From contig NZ_CP034930.1 in the NCBI RefSeq assembly GCF_004014855.1, positions 2,709,716-2,773,715 on the forward strand: a stretch of DNA of 64,000 nt, read 5' to 3'. The notes beneath the pieces are model-generated. The model searched no databases, was not told the origin of the DNA, and worked only from the letters and a program-made list of their open reading frames with translations. The DNA comes from Apibacter raozihei. GTDB lineage: Bacteria > Bacteroidota > Bacteroidia > Flavobacteriales > Weeksellaceae. The position numbers and the translations under genes are program-made. Below are positions 34,469-44,478 of the stretch, in pieces. Every line of letters starts with the position of its first letter. Within the stretch, counting starts at the first letter, position 1.

Positions 34469-35191
34469 TTAATTCGAACTACCTCCGAGCAAAGTTCCAA
34501 GTATACTTTTAGAAATTGAATTTTTCATTTCATAATCTTTAGCAACTTCAAAAAGGCCATCTACAATTTGTTGTGATGCATATTGGCTTATGGAAGAACT
34601 TACATTCGAATTTGTTGAAGATTGTTTATTTCCTAATAACGCATCAATTGCACTTTTTACGCTTTTATCTTTAGTTGCATTATTAATTAAAGAGGTTAAT
34701 CCATTTGAATTTAACTGACTTTCTACCTGAGGTTGAATAGCTGCAATCAATTTAGATTGAGTTTTATTTTTTAAATATTCCGTAGCAGCTCCTTTACCTC
34801 CGGATAAAATAGATACAGCATCTGAAATAGTCATTTCCTGTATAGCGGAAGTTATTATAGGCTTAGCTACGTTTACAGAAGATTCTGCTGCCTTTCCAAT
34901 ATATTCTTTTTCTTTAGTAACCAGACTGCTTAGACCTAAATTTTCAAGTTTTGTATTAATTTTTTTGAGCTCATCAGGCATAACAGCTTCAATTAAAGCA
35001 TTGGTAATAAATGAATTTGAATTACCTAACACAGAAAAACCCTGATTAGTACTTGAGGTCATCATCTGTTTGACCGTATTTAAACCTGCAGTAGAGGTTG
35101 TAGAAGTAGAAGAACCTTGTGTATCACACGACTGTAAACTTATAACAAAAGTAGAGACTAAAATTAGTTTAGAAATTGTACTTATTTTCAT
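34469..35191 (-). CDS. DUF4197 lipoprotein
   Basis: A 240-residue protein with a lipoprotein signal (lipobox 'SLQSC', Cys22) and a mostly helical DUF4197 domain. Typical pieces are 'VNVAKPIITSAIQEMTISDA', 'ILSGGKGAATEYLKNKT' and 'LIAAIQPQVESQLN'. DUF4197 proteins are periplasmic, of unknown function, found in Proteobacteria and Bacteroidota. A Ser/Thr-rich linker follows the lipid-bearing Cys. Stands alone. Confidence 0.85.
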   Translation of the reverse strand: MKISTISKLILVSTFVISLQSCDTQGSSTSTTSTAGLNTVKQMMTSSTNQGFSVLGNSNSFITNALIEAVMPDELKKINTKLENLGLSSLVTKEKEYIGKAAESSVNVAKPIITSAIQEMTISDAVSILSGGKGAATEYLKNKTQSKLIAAIQPQVESQLNSNGLTSLINNATKDKSVKSAIDALLGNKQSSTNSNVSSSISQYASQQIVDGLFEVAKDYEMKNSISKSILGTLLGGSSN

Positions 35192-35343
35192 TTCATCAAT
35201 ATTTTTGCTTACTACTTTACAAAAAAGGTACCATTTTTTATAGTAATTACACTACATCTATATAAACTCTTATTTTATAGATGAATAGACCTAAAATATC
35301 TATCTATATTCATATTTCTACTATAATAAAGTTTCAGGATTTA

Positions 35344-37137
35344 CTATTTTGAATGATCTAACCTAAAATATTCCTGCAAAAGATCTCCTCTTTTTTTACC
35401 AATCAGTTCTTCAATTTCAGCTGGTGCTGCCTTTTTAATGGCTTGCACAGATTTAAAATGGCTTAATAGCTGCTGGATGGTTTTTTCTCCAATTCCGCTT
35501 ATATTATCTAATTCTGTAGTAAATGTATTTTTACTTCTTTTATTTCTGTGACGGGTAATTCCATATCTGTGAGCCTCATCCCTTACCTTTTGCAAAACTT
35601 TTAGAGTTTCTGAAGTTTTATCTAAATATAGCGGAATAGAATCGTGAGGAAAATAAATTTCTTCCAGTCTTTTTGCTATACCAATAATGGGAATTTTTCC
35701 AGCCAAGCCTAATAATTCCAAAGATTTATAGGCAGAACTCAATTGACCTTTTCCTCCATCAATTAATATAAGCTGAGGTAGTTCATTTCCTTCATCAAGC
35801 TGTCTTCTGTATCTGCGGAAAATGACTTCTTCCATTGTTGCAAAATCGTTAGGCCCTTCCACTGATTTAACATTAAATATTCTATATTCTCCTTTACTGG
35901 GCTTACCATTTCGAAAAACAACACAAGCAGAAACCGGATTGGTACCTTGAATGTTGGAATTATCAAAACCTTCAATAAGGCGTGGTTCCTGAGGCAAATG
36001 AAGTAACATTTTCATTTCTGCCATTATTCTATTAGAATGGCGCTCAGGATCAATAATTTTAACTTGTTTAAGCTTTTCCAGTCTGTATTCTTTAGCATTT
36101 CTTTCCGATAAATCAAGAATTTTTTTCTTATCTCCTATCTTGGGAATAGATAATTTAACATTAGGTATATCCAAATCAATAGGAAAAGGCAAATAAATTT
36201 CTTTAGAAAAAGATTGAAATTTTTTTCTAATTTCCACTAAGGTTTTTTCCAGAATTTCTTCCGGAGATTCATCCAGTTTTTTCTTTATTTCTGTAGTATA
36301 CGATTGAATAATTCTACCTTTAACAATTTTAAAATAATTTACGTAAGCTGCTGTTTCATCTGTAGTTATTCCAAATACATCTACATTTGAAATAGTGGGT
36401 GAAATTACTGTTGATTTTGCCTGGTATTTTTCAAGCAAATCCAGCTTTTCTTTAATTAGCTGAGCCTTCTCAAATTCCATATCACCAGCAAAGGTCATCA
36501 TTTTTTTTCGTAAAGAATTCAAGGGTTCCGTAATGTTTCCCTTTATAATCTCACGAATTTCCTGAACATTGTCCAGATAATTTTCTAGCGATTGGTGTTC
36601 TTCACATGGCCCCAAACAATTATGAATATGATATTCCAGACAGACTGAATACTTATTAGCTTCAATTTTATCTTTTTTCAAATCCAGATTACAGGTTCGT
36701 AGCGGATATATACTTTTAATTAATTCCAGCAAGGTTCTGGCAACTATAACAGATGTATAAGGGCCATAATATTCCGAACCTTCATATACCAGTTTACGGG
36801 TCAAAAATATTCTGGGAAAAGGCTCCTTTCTAATACAAATCCAGGGATAGGTTTTATCATCTTTTAACCTGATGTTGTATCGTGGCAAATATTCTTTAAT
36901 CAAATTATTTTCCAGAAGCAATGCATCATATTCCGTATCTACAATTGTCGTTTTAATATTACGAATTTTGGAAACCAGAACTTTAGTCTTTCCGAAATTT
37001 TCTTTATTAAAATAAGAAATAACTCTTTTTTTTAGATTTTTTGCTTTCCCTACATACAGAATTTTATTTTCCTCATCAAAAAACTGATATACACCGGGCT
37101 TGTTAGGTAACGTTTTAAGTTGAAGCTCTAAAGACAT
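35344..37137 (-). CDS. uvrC: UvrABC system protein C
   Basis: A 597-residue nucleotide-excision-repair endonuclease. N-terminal GIY-YIG nuclease ('LPNKPGVYQFFDEENKILYV' then 'GKAKNLKKRV'), a Cys-rich cluster region ('CNLDLKKDKIEANKYSVC', 'CLGPCEEH'), a UVR motif near residue 205 ('MEFEKAQLIKEKLDLL'), an RNase H-like domain with 'GFDNSNIQGTNPVSACVVF' and 'ILIDGGKGQL', and C-terminal helix-hairpin-helix ('ISGIGEKTIQQLLSHF'). Complete. The -7 element is five bases from the ATG, suggesting a leaderless mRNA. Confidence 0.97.
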   Translation of the reverse strand: MSLELQLKTLPNKPGVYQFFDEENKILYVGKAKNLKKRVISYFNKENFGKTKVLVSKIRNIKTTIVDTEYDALLLENNLIKEYLPRYNIRLKDDKTYPWICIRKEPFPRIFLTRKLVYEGSEYYGPYTSVIVARTLLELIKSIYPLRTCNLDLKKDKIEANKYSVCLEYHIHNCLGPCEEHQSLENYLDNVQEIREIIKGNITEPLNSLRKKMMTFAGDMEFEKAQLIKEKLDLLEKYQAKSTVISPTISNVDVFGITTDETAAYVNYFKIVKGRIIQSYTTEIKKKLDESPEEILEKTLVEIRKKFQSFSKEIYLPFPIDLDIPNVKLSIPKIGDKKKILDLSERNAKEYRLEKLKQVKIIDPERHSNRIMAEMKMLLHLPQEPRLIEGFDNSNIQGTNPVSACVVFRNGKPSKGEYRIFNVKSVEGPNDFATMEEVIFRRYRRQLDEGNELPQLILIDGGKGQLSSAYKSLELLGLAGKIPIIGIAKRLEEIYFPHDSIPLYLDKTSETLKVLQKVRDEAHRYGITRHRNKRSKNTFTTELDNISGIGEKTIQQLLSHFKSVQAIKKAAPAEIEELIGKKRGDLLQEYFRLDHSK

Positions 37138-37141
37138 TTTA

Positions 37142-37149
37142 CAAATTTA
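37142..37149 (-). promoter_or_regulatory. -7 element directly before uvrC
   Basis: TAAATTTG on the minus strand ends four bases from the uvrC ATG; a TTTG lies 14 bases upstream, closer than the usual spacing for a -33 element. Confidence 0.5.
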
Positions 37150-37214
37150 GTGTTAAGATTTTACAAATATCGGACTATTTTAATATTTTTAAGTATCAAA
37201 CAATTATAAAAAAT

Positions 37215-37238
37215 TATATCCCGAAAAATCGGGATATA
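37215..37238 (-). terminator. Terminator after tamB
   Basis: Perfect 10-base arms (37215-37224 and 37229-37238) with an AAAA loop, four bases beyond the tamB stop; on the minus strand T-rich sequence follows. Confidence 0.75.
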
Positions 37239-37241
37239 TTT

Positions 37242-40200
37242 TTATTTTTTTCCTTCAGTAGGCGCTACTTGTATTGAGTCTGATTTATTTTTTTTATCTT
37301 TCTTTTTTCTTCCTATAATGTCACTCAATCGATTAAATGAACGTTTATAGACAATACCCGCTCCATAAGCCTGATTATTGGCTCCTGAATTTCCTAGTAA
37401 AGAAGTCTCCAATCCAAAAGTAGATGGTTTGGAAAATCCGCTCAATACTAAAGATTTATCACTGTTTTTTGAAATATCATAATTTATTTTAGCTCCATAT
37501 GTCCAAACATCCGCTGCACTCTTTTGTTCCAGTGGCATATTTACAGAGCCGACTATTGATAATCGGTTGTTTAGTTTGAAGGTAGGATCTATAGATATTC
37601 TATCGCTTGTATTTTCCACTCTAGAACCTGCATTAAAGTTAGCATCTAAAGAAAATACACCACTAATGTTATTGATAACAGAGGTTAATTGTTTTAAAAC
37701 AATATCATATGCAGAAGAAGCATAACTGCTCCCTCCCATTTTATCGGATAAGAAACTTCCGAAAACAACTATTCCTGCAACTTGATTATATTTTTCTCCT
37801 TCGTTATTATTAATCTTACTTCTTAACTGATCCCTTATAGAAGAAGCTCCTTCGACATCAATATCGAAATTGATGCTTGGCTTGGATAAATAACCTGTTA
37901 ATAATGCTTTTACTATGACATTGGTAGCTGGAACTGTAGATATACCCAGATAGTCTCCTATATTACTAACTAATCGGGTATAGGTAGCTGTAATATCCAG
38001 ATTAGCCTCTGTAGGCCCTCTATTTTCCCATTGTATCTTACTACCGGGTACAATTGTAAAATCTTTATTTACAAACATATTATAGTAATATTTACTATCA
38101 CCGGTAATTGTATACGTACCTTCCATTGTTATGGTTCCTGCACGCGACATATTAAATTTTAAGTTTTTAGCGTCACCTCTCACCTGTATCCTATCTCCGG
38201 TTTCCTGACTGATGATAAGATTTACTACCGAATTACTGTCAGCGGTGACATCAGCACTTATTGTAAGGCCTAAAGGTGGTTTTACTTCCGTTTCTTCTCC
38301 TTCTTTCGGCTGATCAGGAAGGAATTTTATAAAACTTATATCAGTAGCGTTTGTTGTACTGCTGCTGTTTATAGTCAGGTTACTTCCACTTAAAGCTCTT
38401 GCTTTGGCTGCAATTTCAATTCCGGAAACTGTGGAACCTGTAATTGAAAATGTACCCGAAGCATATACAGTCCCGTAAAACAAATCATTTTCCTTCATGG
38501 TCGTATTCAAAACTAACAGCTTTTCTGTAGAAAAGTCTAAGTTCAATCCCCATTCCTGGAAATTTTTCGTCAACAATGCCCCATAAACCGTTCCTTTTGA
38601 ACCATTTACCGTATCCATTAATTCAATATTATCCAGATAAAAAACACCATTGGAAATTTGTAAATCCTGTTCTTTGGTCAATTGGTAATCGACACCTAAA
38701 AAATTTACCGTAAAACCTACGTTATTCATTGCCAGTACTCCCTGATATTGTGGATTAGTCAAATCGCCGGTAATATGAACATCCCCGGTTGCTTCTCCTC
38801 TGAATTTAGAAAAAACTGCCTGCAAAAATGTACCTATAGGAGCTACATTAAACTTATTTGCAGTTAAAGATATATCTACTTGAGCGGGCTTTCCTGTCTC
38901 GTTTTTGATAAATCCTTCAGCAGAAAAATTCTTAACTCCATTATTCATTAATTTAGTATCCAGAACGTATTTATCTTCTGAAGCATCATAAGAAGCATCC
39001 ATAATCAGATCTCCTAAAGGCTGATTATTAAACTTCAATCCGCTGACATCCAGATCTACCAGCGGTTTAAATTCCTGCGGAGTTTTTGTTATTTTGGCTG
39101 ATCCCGTAGCAATCCCTTCAAATGTCATGTCCTTTAAAAAGCTTTCAGGAATAACTTTCGAAAGCTCTACCTCCTTTAAATTTAAATCAAAATTAAATTT
39201 ATCTTTGGATTCATACTCTCCGGATAAGTTCACTTCTGATTCTCCTGATTTTACTACAATGTTTTCCAGCGATAGCTTATTGGTGATTACATTATACTTT
39301 ACAATAGCTTCATCTGGTTTAAAATCGGGATTTAATGTCCATTTTCCTTTGTTTAATTTTATATCTGATGGTCTGAAACCATAAATCATATCATTACCTC
39401 TACGTGTCTGATATAAATTAAGGTCGAAATTGGTTTGTTTTCCTTTGTATTTTCCATGGTAAAAGTTCGTAGACGCAAATAAGGTATCATTTCTTTTGAA
39501 ACCGGAAAAATTAATATTATCTATTTTATTTTTATCTATTTCAAAAGAAGATAGCGATCCCATAAATTGACGTAGCGAATCAGCCGTATTCAGAAAAAGA
39601 TTAGGATTAGTTAGCTTTATGTTTTTGTAATAAATATATTGTGAAATAACCTGTGTCTGCAACTGATTTCCCTCACCAATATATCTGCCAATAATAGTAG
39701 TTCCGGGAGAAATATTAACATCCAGCATTAATAAGTCAAATAAATCTTTTTGTATATCCAGAATAAAAGAAAATTCCTGATTAACAAATCGCTTTTTAGG
39801 CTTATAGTTTACTAATAAGTTACCGATTCCCTCTTGCAACATGGCTGGAACATCATTAAGTTTGTATTTTCCATAAATGTTAGCAGTTATCATATTAGGA
39901 GAAAATACATCAAAATTCCTGTTACCGTTGTCTGAGGTTGTCTTTATTTGAATATCATTGTAGGCGGTAGTAACCGTATCTTTGGTTACCTGTATTTGAG
40001 AAAGATTAATTTCCCCTATTAAATCATCGATAGTACTAAAAGATATGTTAGTATTTACCAAACCTTTAAAAGAAGTATTTTTGTCTACCACTGTGGTAAA
40101 ATAACTTAAATCTAACTTTTTAATATCGGCTAAAAATTCAGTTTTAACAGTTTTACTGGAAAAGTCAAGATTTCCCTCAAAGTTAAAGTTGGCATGGCTG

Positions 40201-41726
40201 TCTTCGGTATTTATTTTACCCCTGAAAACTTTATTTTTCAAATTACCTACGGCAGCTATATTATGTAGTACTTTACCGTTAATCTCAATCTGTTCGAGTT
40301 TACCGTCAAACTTGGTATCCATATGGTTTAATTTAAAACCTTTGCCGTCAAAATATACTTTTGAAGTTATAGGACCAATTGTAGATGACTGTGTAAACGG
40401 AGCCAGATTTAAACCGGTAGTTTCCACCTCTCCTTCATACTTAGGAAGATCAGTTGAGTAATCATGTAACTTAGCATCTGCTTTTACCAGCCCTAAAGCA
40501 CTTATCAGACTACCTTTCGTAACAATGGAATTTTTATCAATTGAAAAATCACCCGTATAATTTGCCGTACCAAATTTAGTGAGTATATCCGGAATTTTAG
40601 CAGATATGAATTTTGGTAACCAATTTTTTAATGATGGATAAGAAGTTTGTAATTTAGCTCCCTGAGTGTTTATTGCAAAAGATTTATCAGATTCAGATGG
40701 AACTAAATCCTTTAATTTCAGAGAAGGAGCTGTAAAAAAGGTGTTTTCTGATGAAAATATAGGATTTGTTAAAACCAGATTATTAAGCGGTCCTTTTGCC
40801 GTTGAAGATATTTGCATGATAGCATTTGAATTCCAGTCTTTTACGAAATACCTTATATCTTTTCCGGAAATTTTACTACCTGTTTTTAAATCCAAATCCC
40901 AACTTACCTGATCACTAAAATTTGCTAATCCGTTTTCTTTAGTATGTCTGAAGTAAAGGCTGCCCAGTAATAAGGAAGTATCAGATTCCAAAATTAAATT
41001 TTTAAACGATAATTCCGTTTCAGAATAATGAACAAGTCCTGAAATCTGATTGACAATATAATTATCATTATATCTCTTACCTTTAAAATTAAATAAATCA
41101 ACCCAAACATTTATATCAGAACCGTTAATTTTAACTTTCGAGACTTTCAGGTTTAAATTTTTAGCATCCAGCCAGGTCTGATCTTCTTTAGGTTGATTTT
41201 GACTGACAATTGAAAACTGACCATTTACAATATCTGCTCTTCCTTCAAGCTTAAAAGGTTGATCCGATGATTGTTTATCTGATTTAAATTTATCTATGAA
41301 TAGTGAAAAATTATCTCGATCTTCTCCTTTATAAGTAATAACTCTTACTACTGGTTCTTTTAATCGAATCTGATTTATTTTAAGACTGTTTTTCTTATCA
41401 ATCAATAAATTTTTTATTAATGAATAAGTGCTAAAAAAAGCTTTTGCTTCTTTAACTTTAATAAAATCGAAATTATGATGATCTTTGACTGCTGTCTCAT
41501 TTAAAACCAGATTACCAAAATAATCTACTTCAACACTTTTAACAGATATTTGAGTCTTAAATTGATTATTAAGAAATTCAATACCTGCCTGCGCAATTTT
41601 TTCTTTAACCGGAGGAAGATTGATTATTACTATAAATGCCAGAAATACAAAGAGTATTATGTAAAATGCAAATAATACTGTATTTAGTATTCTTCTGAAT
41701 ATCTTTTTAATTTTTAACTTTGCCAT
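37242..41726 (-). CDS. tamB: Translocation/assembly module protein TamB (DUF490)
   Basis: A protein of about 1494 residues, an inner-membrane-anchored, beta-helical bridge to the outer membrane that takes part in envelope biogenesis or lipid transport. One N-terminal TM helix ('TVLFAFYIILFVFLAFIVII') is followed by a very long repetitive beta-rich region and a C-terminal DUF490/TamB domain from about residue 1150 ('IKFLPDQPKEGEETEVKPPL', 'NVIVKALLTGYLSKPSINFD') that is followed by Gly/Ser-rich stretches and a basic tail. The ATG at 41726 is chosen over one at 41738, which would overlap tsaD. It leaves only two bases to the divergent tsaD ATG. Confidence 0.92.
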   Translation of the reverse strand: MAKLKIKKIFRRILNTVLFAFYIILFVFLAFIVIINLPPVKEKIAQAGIEFLNNQFKTQISVKSVEVDYFGNLVLNETAVKDHHNFDFIKVKEAKAFFSTYSLIKNLLIDKKNSLKINQIRLKEPVVRVITYKGEDRDNFSLFIDKFKSDKQSSDQPFKLEGRADIVNGQFSIVSQNQPKEDQTWLDAKNLNLKVSKVKINGSDINVWVDLFNFKGKRYNDNYIVNQISGLVHYSETELSFKNLILESDTSLLLGSLYFRHTKENGLANFSDQVSWDLDLKTGSKISGKDIRYFVKDWNSNAIMQISSTAKGPLNNLVLTNPIFSSENTFFTAPSLKLKDLVPSESDKSFAINTQGAKLQTSYPSLKNWLPKFISAKIPDILTKFGTANYTGDFSIDKNSIVTKGSLISALGLVKADAKLHDYSTDLPKYEGEVETTGLNLAPFTQSSTIGPITSKVYFDGKGFKLNHMDTKFDGKLEQIEINGKVLHNIAAVGNLKNKVFRGKINTEDSHANFNFEGNLDFSSKTVKTEFLADIKKLDLSYFTTVVDKNTSFKGLVNTNISFSTIDDLIGEINLSQIQVTKDTVTTAYNDIQIKTTSDNGNRNFDVFSPNMITANIYGKYKLNDVPAMLQEGIGNLLVNYKPKKRFVNQEFSFILDIQKDLFDLLMLDVNISPGTTIIGRYIGEGNQLQTQVISQYIYYKNIKLTNPNLFLNTADSLRQFMGSLSSFEIDKNKIDNINFSGFKRNDTLFASTNFYHGKYKGKQTNFDLNLYQTRRGNDMIYGFRPSDIKLNKGKWTLNPDFKPDEAIVKYNVITNKLSLENIVVKSGESEVNLSGEYESKDKFNFDLNLKEVELSKVIPESFLKDMTFEGIATGSAKITKTPQEFKPLVDLDVSGLKFNNQPLGDLIMDASYDASEDKYVLDTKLMNNGVKNFSAEGFIKNETGKPAQVDISLTANKFNVAPIGTFLQAVFSKFRGEATGDVHITGDLTNPQYQGVLAMNNVGFTVNFLGVDYQLTKEQDLQISNGVFYLDNIELMDTVNGSKGTVYGALLTKNFQEWGLNLDFSTEKLLVLNTTMKENDLFYGTVYASGTFSITGSTVSGIEIAAKARALSGSNLTINSSSTTNATDISFIKFLPDQPKEGEETEVKPPLGLTISADVTADSNSVVNLIISQETGDRIQVRGDAKNLKFNMSRAGTITMEGTYTITGDSKYYYNMFVNKDFTIVPGSKIQWENRGPTEANLDITATYTRLVSNIGDYLGISTVPATNVIVKALLTGYLSKPSINFDIDVEGASSIRDQLRSKINNNEGEKYNQVAGIVVFGSFLSDKMGGSSYASSAYDIVLKQLTSVINNISGVFSLDANFNAGSRVENTSDRISIDPTFKLNNRLSIVGSVNMPLEQKSAADVWTYGAKINYDISKNSDKSLVLSGFSKPSTFGLETSLLGNSGANNQAYGAGIVYKRSFNRLSDIIGRKKKDKKNKSDSIQVAPTEGKK
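41715..41722 (+). promoter_or_regulatory. Possible -7 element for tsaD inside tamB
   Basis: TAACTTTG fits TAnnTTTG and ends six bases before the tsaD ATG, but it also encodes the first residues of TamB on the other strand, so it could be chance. No -33 element at normal spacing. Confidence 0.4.
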
Positions 41727-41728
41727 AA

Positions 41729-42745
41729 ATGAAAACACCCATTATTTTAGGAATAGAATCTTCTTGCGATGATACATCAGCAGCTATTATTAAAGGAAAA
41801 ACTATTCTTTCCAATATTGTTTCTGCACAAAAAGTACACCAAAATTACGGAGGTGTCGTTCCTGAATTAGCATCAAGAGCACACCAGCAAAATATAGTAC
41901 CTGTTGTTCAGCAAGCTATTCAACAAGCAAATATAACCAAAAAAGATATAGATGCAATCGCGTTTACACGTGGTCCCGGATTATTAGGTTCTTTGCTTGT
42001 AGGTACCAGCTTTGCTAAATCTTTAGCTATGTCTTTACAAATTCCTTTGATTGAGGTAAACCATATGCAAGGTCATATTTTTGCGCATTTTATTGAAGAC
42101 GCTAATGCTAATTCCATAAATTTTCCTTTTCTATGCTTAACGGTAAGCGGAGGTCATACTCAAATTGTTAAGGTCGATAATTATTTTACTCTTTCTGTTC
42201 TCGGAGAAACTTTGGATGATGCTGCAGGCGAAGCTTTTGATAAAATAGGAAAATTATTGGGATTGAATTATCCGGCGGGTCCGCTTTTAGATAAAATGGC
42301 ACAGTTGGGAGACGAAAATAAATTTAAATTTTCACAGCCAAAGCTGGATGGAATAAAATTTTCATTTAGTGGGATTAAAACATCTGTATTGTATTTTATA
42401 CAAAAAGAAATACAGAAAAATCCAGACTTTATTCAGGAAAACCTACATGATTTATGTGCTTCTGTACAAAAAACAATTGTGGATGCTCTACTTATTAAAA
42501 TTAAAGAAGCTGTTAAATTAACCGGAATAAATAAAATTGCGATTGCCGGAGGAGTATCTGCAAATTCCAGATTGAGATCTGAAATCCTAAAGCTGGAAGA
42601 AACTTTTAATTGTAAAACTTTTATACCAAAATTTGAATATACCACGGATAATGCCGCAATGATTGCTGTTGTAGGAAGTATAAAATATGAGTATAATGTT
42701 TTTTCAGATTTATCTGTAGCTGCAACAGCAAGATATAAAATTTAA
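41729..42745 (+). CDS. tsaD: tRNA threonylcarbamoyladenosine synthase subunit TsaD
   Basis: A 338-residue ASKHA-fold protein that transfers threonylcarbamoyl to A37 of tRNA with TsaB and TsaE. Characteristic motifs: 'ILGIESSCDDTSAAII', 'ELASRAHQQNIVPVV', metal-binding 'NHMQGHIFAHF', 'LCLTVSGGHTQIV', 'DDAAGEAFDKIGKLLGL' and 'AIAGGVSANSRLR'. Standard length. MtaB in this window uses t6A as substrate. Followed after 12 bases by a lipoprotein gene. Confidence 0.97.
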   Translation: MKTPIILGIESSCDDTSAAIIKGKTILSNIVSAQKVHQNYGGVVPELASRAHQQNIVPVVQQAIQQANITKKDIDAIAFTRGPGLLGSLLVGTSFAKSLAMSLQIPLIEVNHMQGHIFAHFIEDANANSINFPFLCLTVSGGHTQIVKVDNYFTLSVLGETLDDAAGEAFDKIGKLLGLNYPAGPLLDKMAQLGDENKFKFSQPKLDGIKFSFSGIKTSVLYFIQKEIQKNPDFIQENLHDLCASVQKTIVDALLIKIKEAVKLTGINKIAIAGGVSANSRLRSEILKLEETFNCKTFIPKFEYTTDNAAMIAVVGSIKYEYNVFSDLSVAATARYKI

Positions 42746-42757
42746 TAGCAAATACGT

Positions 42758-43381
42758 ATGATAAAAAATTTGTTCAAGCATAGTATTCTTATAACTTTAT
42801 TCGTAAGTTTAGCATTTTCCTGTCAAAAAAATAAAATTTTATTTAAAGAAGATTTTCAAAATAACCATAACGGATGGGATACTCTTACAACTTCTTATTT
42901 GTCAAATAAAATTGTTGACAGGCAATTTATTTCTACCAATGAATTTGATAATGTCATAAACTTCTCTTTAATAGAGCCTCAAATTAAAGAAAAAAATTTA
43001 TGGATCGAATCATCAATTAAATTTAATAAGTTTTACAAAGCAGGTTCTTTAGGTGGTTTGATTATTTTAGCGGATAATATAAAAGATCCGAAAGAATATT
43101 TGTTTTTTGGAATTAATGATAAGAAAGAAGTCTGTATTTCAAGAGAAAGTCTCAATCCTTCCAAAGCTCAGACTTATTATATGCATAAAAATGAGAACTT
43201 AAAATTAGATGACTATAATACTTTCTCAATACATATATCAAACTCAAAATTACAGTTTCTTCTTAACAGCAAATCTGTTATAGCTATAGATAGGATAGAA
43301 TTTTCTACCACTACTATGGGATACGTTACTTTAGGGTCTCAAATAGCGGTTAAAGATTTAGAAATAAAAAAATCACTCTAA
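42758..43381 (+). CDS. Lipoprotein of unknown function, possible jelly-roll fold
   Basis: A 207-residue protein with a lipoprotein signal (lipobox 'LAFSC', Cys22). The mature part starts 'ILFKEDFQNNHNGWDT' and continues with regular beta strands ('LWIESSIKFNKFYKAGSLGG', 'GLIILADNIKD', 'YVTLGSQIAVKDLEI'), which recalls concanavalin-like jelly-roll domains of the DUF1080/LamG kind. No catalytic residues can be assigned. It probably shares a transcript with tsaD. A bidirectional terminator follows. Confidence 0.65.
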   Translation: MIKNLFKHSILITLFVSLAFSCQKNKILFKEDFQNNHNGWDTLTTSYLSNKIVDRQFISTNEFDNVINFSLIEPQIKEKNLWIESSIKFNKFYKAGSLGGLIILADNIKDPKEYLFFGINDKKEVCISRESLNPSKAQTYYMHKNENLKLDDYNTFSIHISNSKLQFLLNSKSVIAIDRIEFSTTTMGYVTLGSQIAVKDLEIKKSL

Positions 43382-43391
43382 TATCTGATAA

Positions 43392-43424
43392 AAAAAGACT
43401 TAACCTAATAAGTTAAGTCTTTTT
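43392..43424. terminator. Bidirectional terminator
   Basis: Perfect 13-base arms (43392-43404 and 43412-43424) with flanking A and T runs, between the lipoprotein and M48 peptidase genes. Confidence 0.88.
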
Positions 43425-43446
43425 ATTTATTAATACATAAATGATA

Positions 43447-44385
43447 TTATTTATACATATACGCCTTATTTTGTTTTTGATTTGTTTTGTTACTTCCTTT
43501 ATTGTTAGTAGCATTTGAACTTTTAGACGTCGATGTGTTCTTAGTTTCCGAATAACTTTTTACTGAACTATTCTTATAAGGACTGGAATTATAATATTCC
43601 AACGCTTTTGACATGTCTTTGTTAAGATCTGCGATTCTGTTTTCCGGATTAGGGTGGGTTGATAAAAATTCAGGAGTATTATTTCCCCCTGAAGCTTCAG
43701 TTGCTTTTATCATTCTTTCCCAGAATAAAGGTGCTTCTCTGGGATCATATCCCGCCATTGACATTATATAAAGTCCCATAGCATCAGCATCAGTCTCTTG
43801 TTTTCTGCCATATCTTAATAAAGTAATATTACTGGCTATTGGATAATAATCGTTAATCACTCCTTTTAATTGTTGATTGCTTGTAACACCACTTAACAGT
43901 TGCCCCCCCACCTGGGAAACATAAGACTGGGAAATTTTTTCAGCTCCATGACCTGCCAGTGCATGAGCAATTTCGTGACCCAAAACAACAGCCAGTCCTG
44001 CATCGGTTTTTGTAACGGGCAAAATTCCTGAATATACAGCAACTTTTCCTCCAGGCATACACCAGGCATTAATTGTTTTTGGATCGTCTATCAATACAAA
44101 TTGCCACTCATAACCATTTAAGGCAGCCTCCTGCCCTATGGATTTATAATATGCTTCAGCTGCATTTTTTATACGACTACCAACTTCAGATACTTGTCTG
44201 GACTGAGCAGTACCGGTAATTAATTTGCTCGATGACAAAACTTGAGTATACTGCTGGAAGGATAAAGGCAAAATTTGAGAGTTTGAAACAAAATTTAATG
44301 ATTTTCTTCCTGTGAGAGGGTTAGTTGCACAAGCAACTGTAAGCAAAGCAACGGCAGAAGCTGCTATTAATTTATTCGCTTTCAT
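43447..44385 (-). CDS. M48-family metallopeptidase lipoprotein
   Basis: A 312-residue protein with a lipoprotein signal (lipobox 'LTVACA', Cys19) and an M48 zinc peptidase domain: HExxH in 'VVLGHEIAHALAGHGAE', the third ligand Glu in 'RKQETDADAMGLYIMSMAGY', and 'STHPNPENRIADL' near the end. It resembles LoiP/BepA-like and YcaL-like periplasmic proteases that take care of outer-membrane proteins. The last 50 residues are low-complexity Ser/Asn/Lys/Thr. Divergent from metK. Confidence 0.9.
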   Translation of the reverse strand: MKANKLIAASAVALLTVACATNPLTGRKSLNFVSNSQILPLSFQQYTQVLSSSKLITGTAQSRQVSEVGSRIKNAAEAYYKSIGQEAALNGYEWQFVLIDDPKTINAWCMPGGKVAVYSGILPVTKTDAGLAVVLGHEIAHALAGHGAEKISQSYVSQVGGQLLSGVTSNQQLKGVINDYYPIASNITLLRYGRKQETDADAMGLYIMSMAGYDPREAPLFWERMIKATEASGGNNTPEFLSTHPNPENRIADLNKDMSKALEYYNSSPYKNSSVKSYSETKNTSTSKSSNATNNKGSNKTNQKQNKAYMYK

Positions 44386-44437
44386 AGATTTATATAATTT
44401 ATATTAGCTATATAGTAAATTTATTAATTAATGTTAT

Positions 44438-44445
44438 TAAATTTG
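44438..44445 (+). promoter_or_regulatory. -7 element of metK
   Basis: TAAATTTG fits TAnnTTTG, 33 bases before the metK ATG at 44479, and falls inside the spurious N-terminal extension of the open frame. Confidence 0.55.
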
Positions 44446-44478
44446 CAAAGATTTAAAAACAACATAAAATCAAAAAAT

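Noticed and set aside
39094-40911. Several plus-strand open frames of 80-100 codons within tamB
   Set aside because: They are antisense shadows of a repetitive beta-rich gene, with no start context or family match.
44431-44478. ATG that would add 16 residues to MetK
   Set aside because: It lies upstream of a TAnnTTTG element and the extra residues are not part of the family; the usual start is [13 protein letters not shown].
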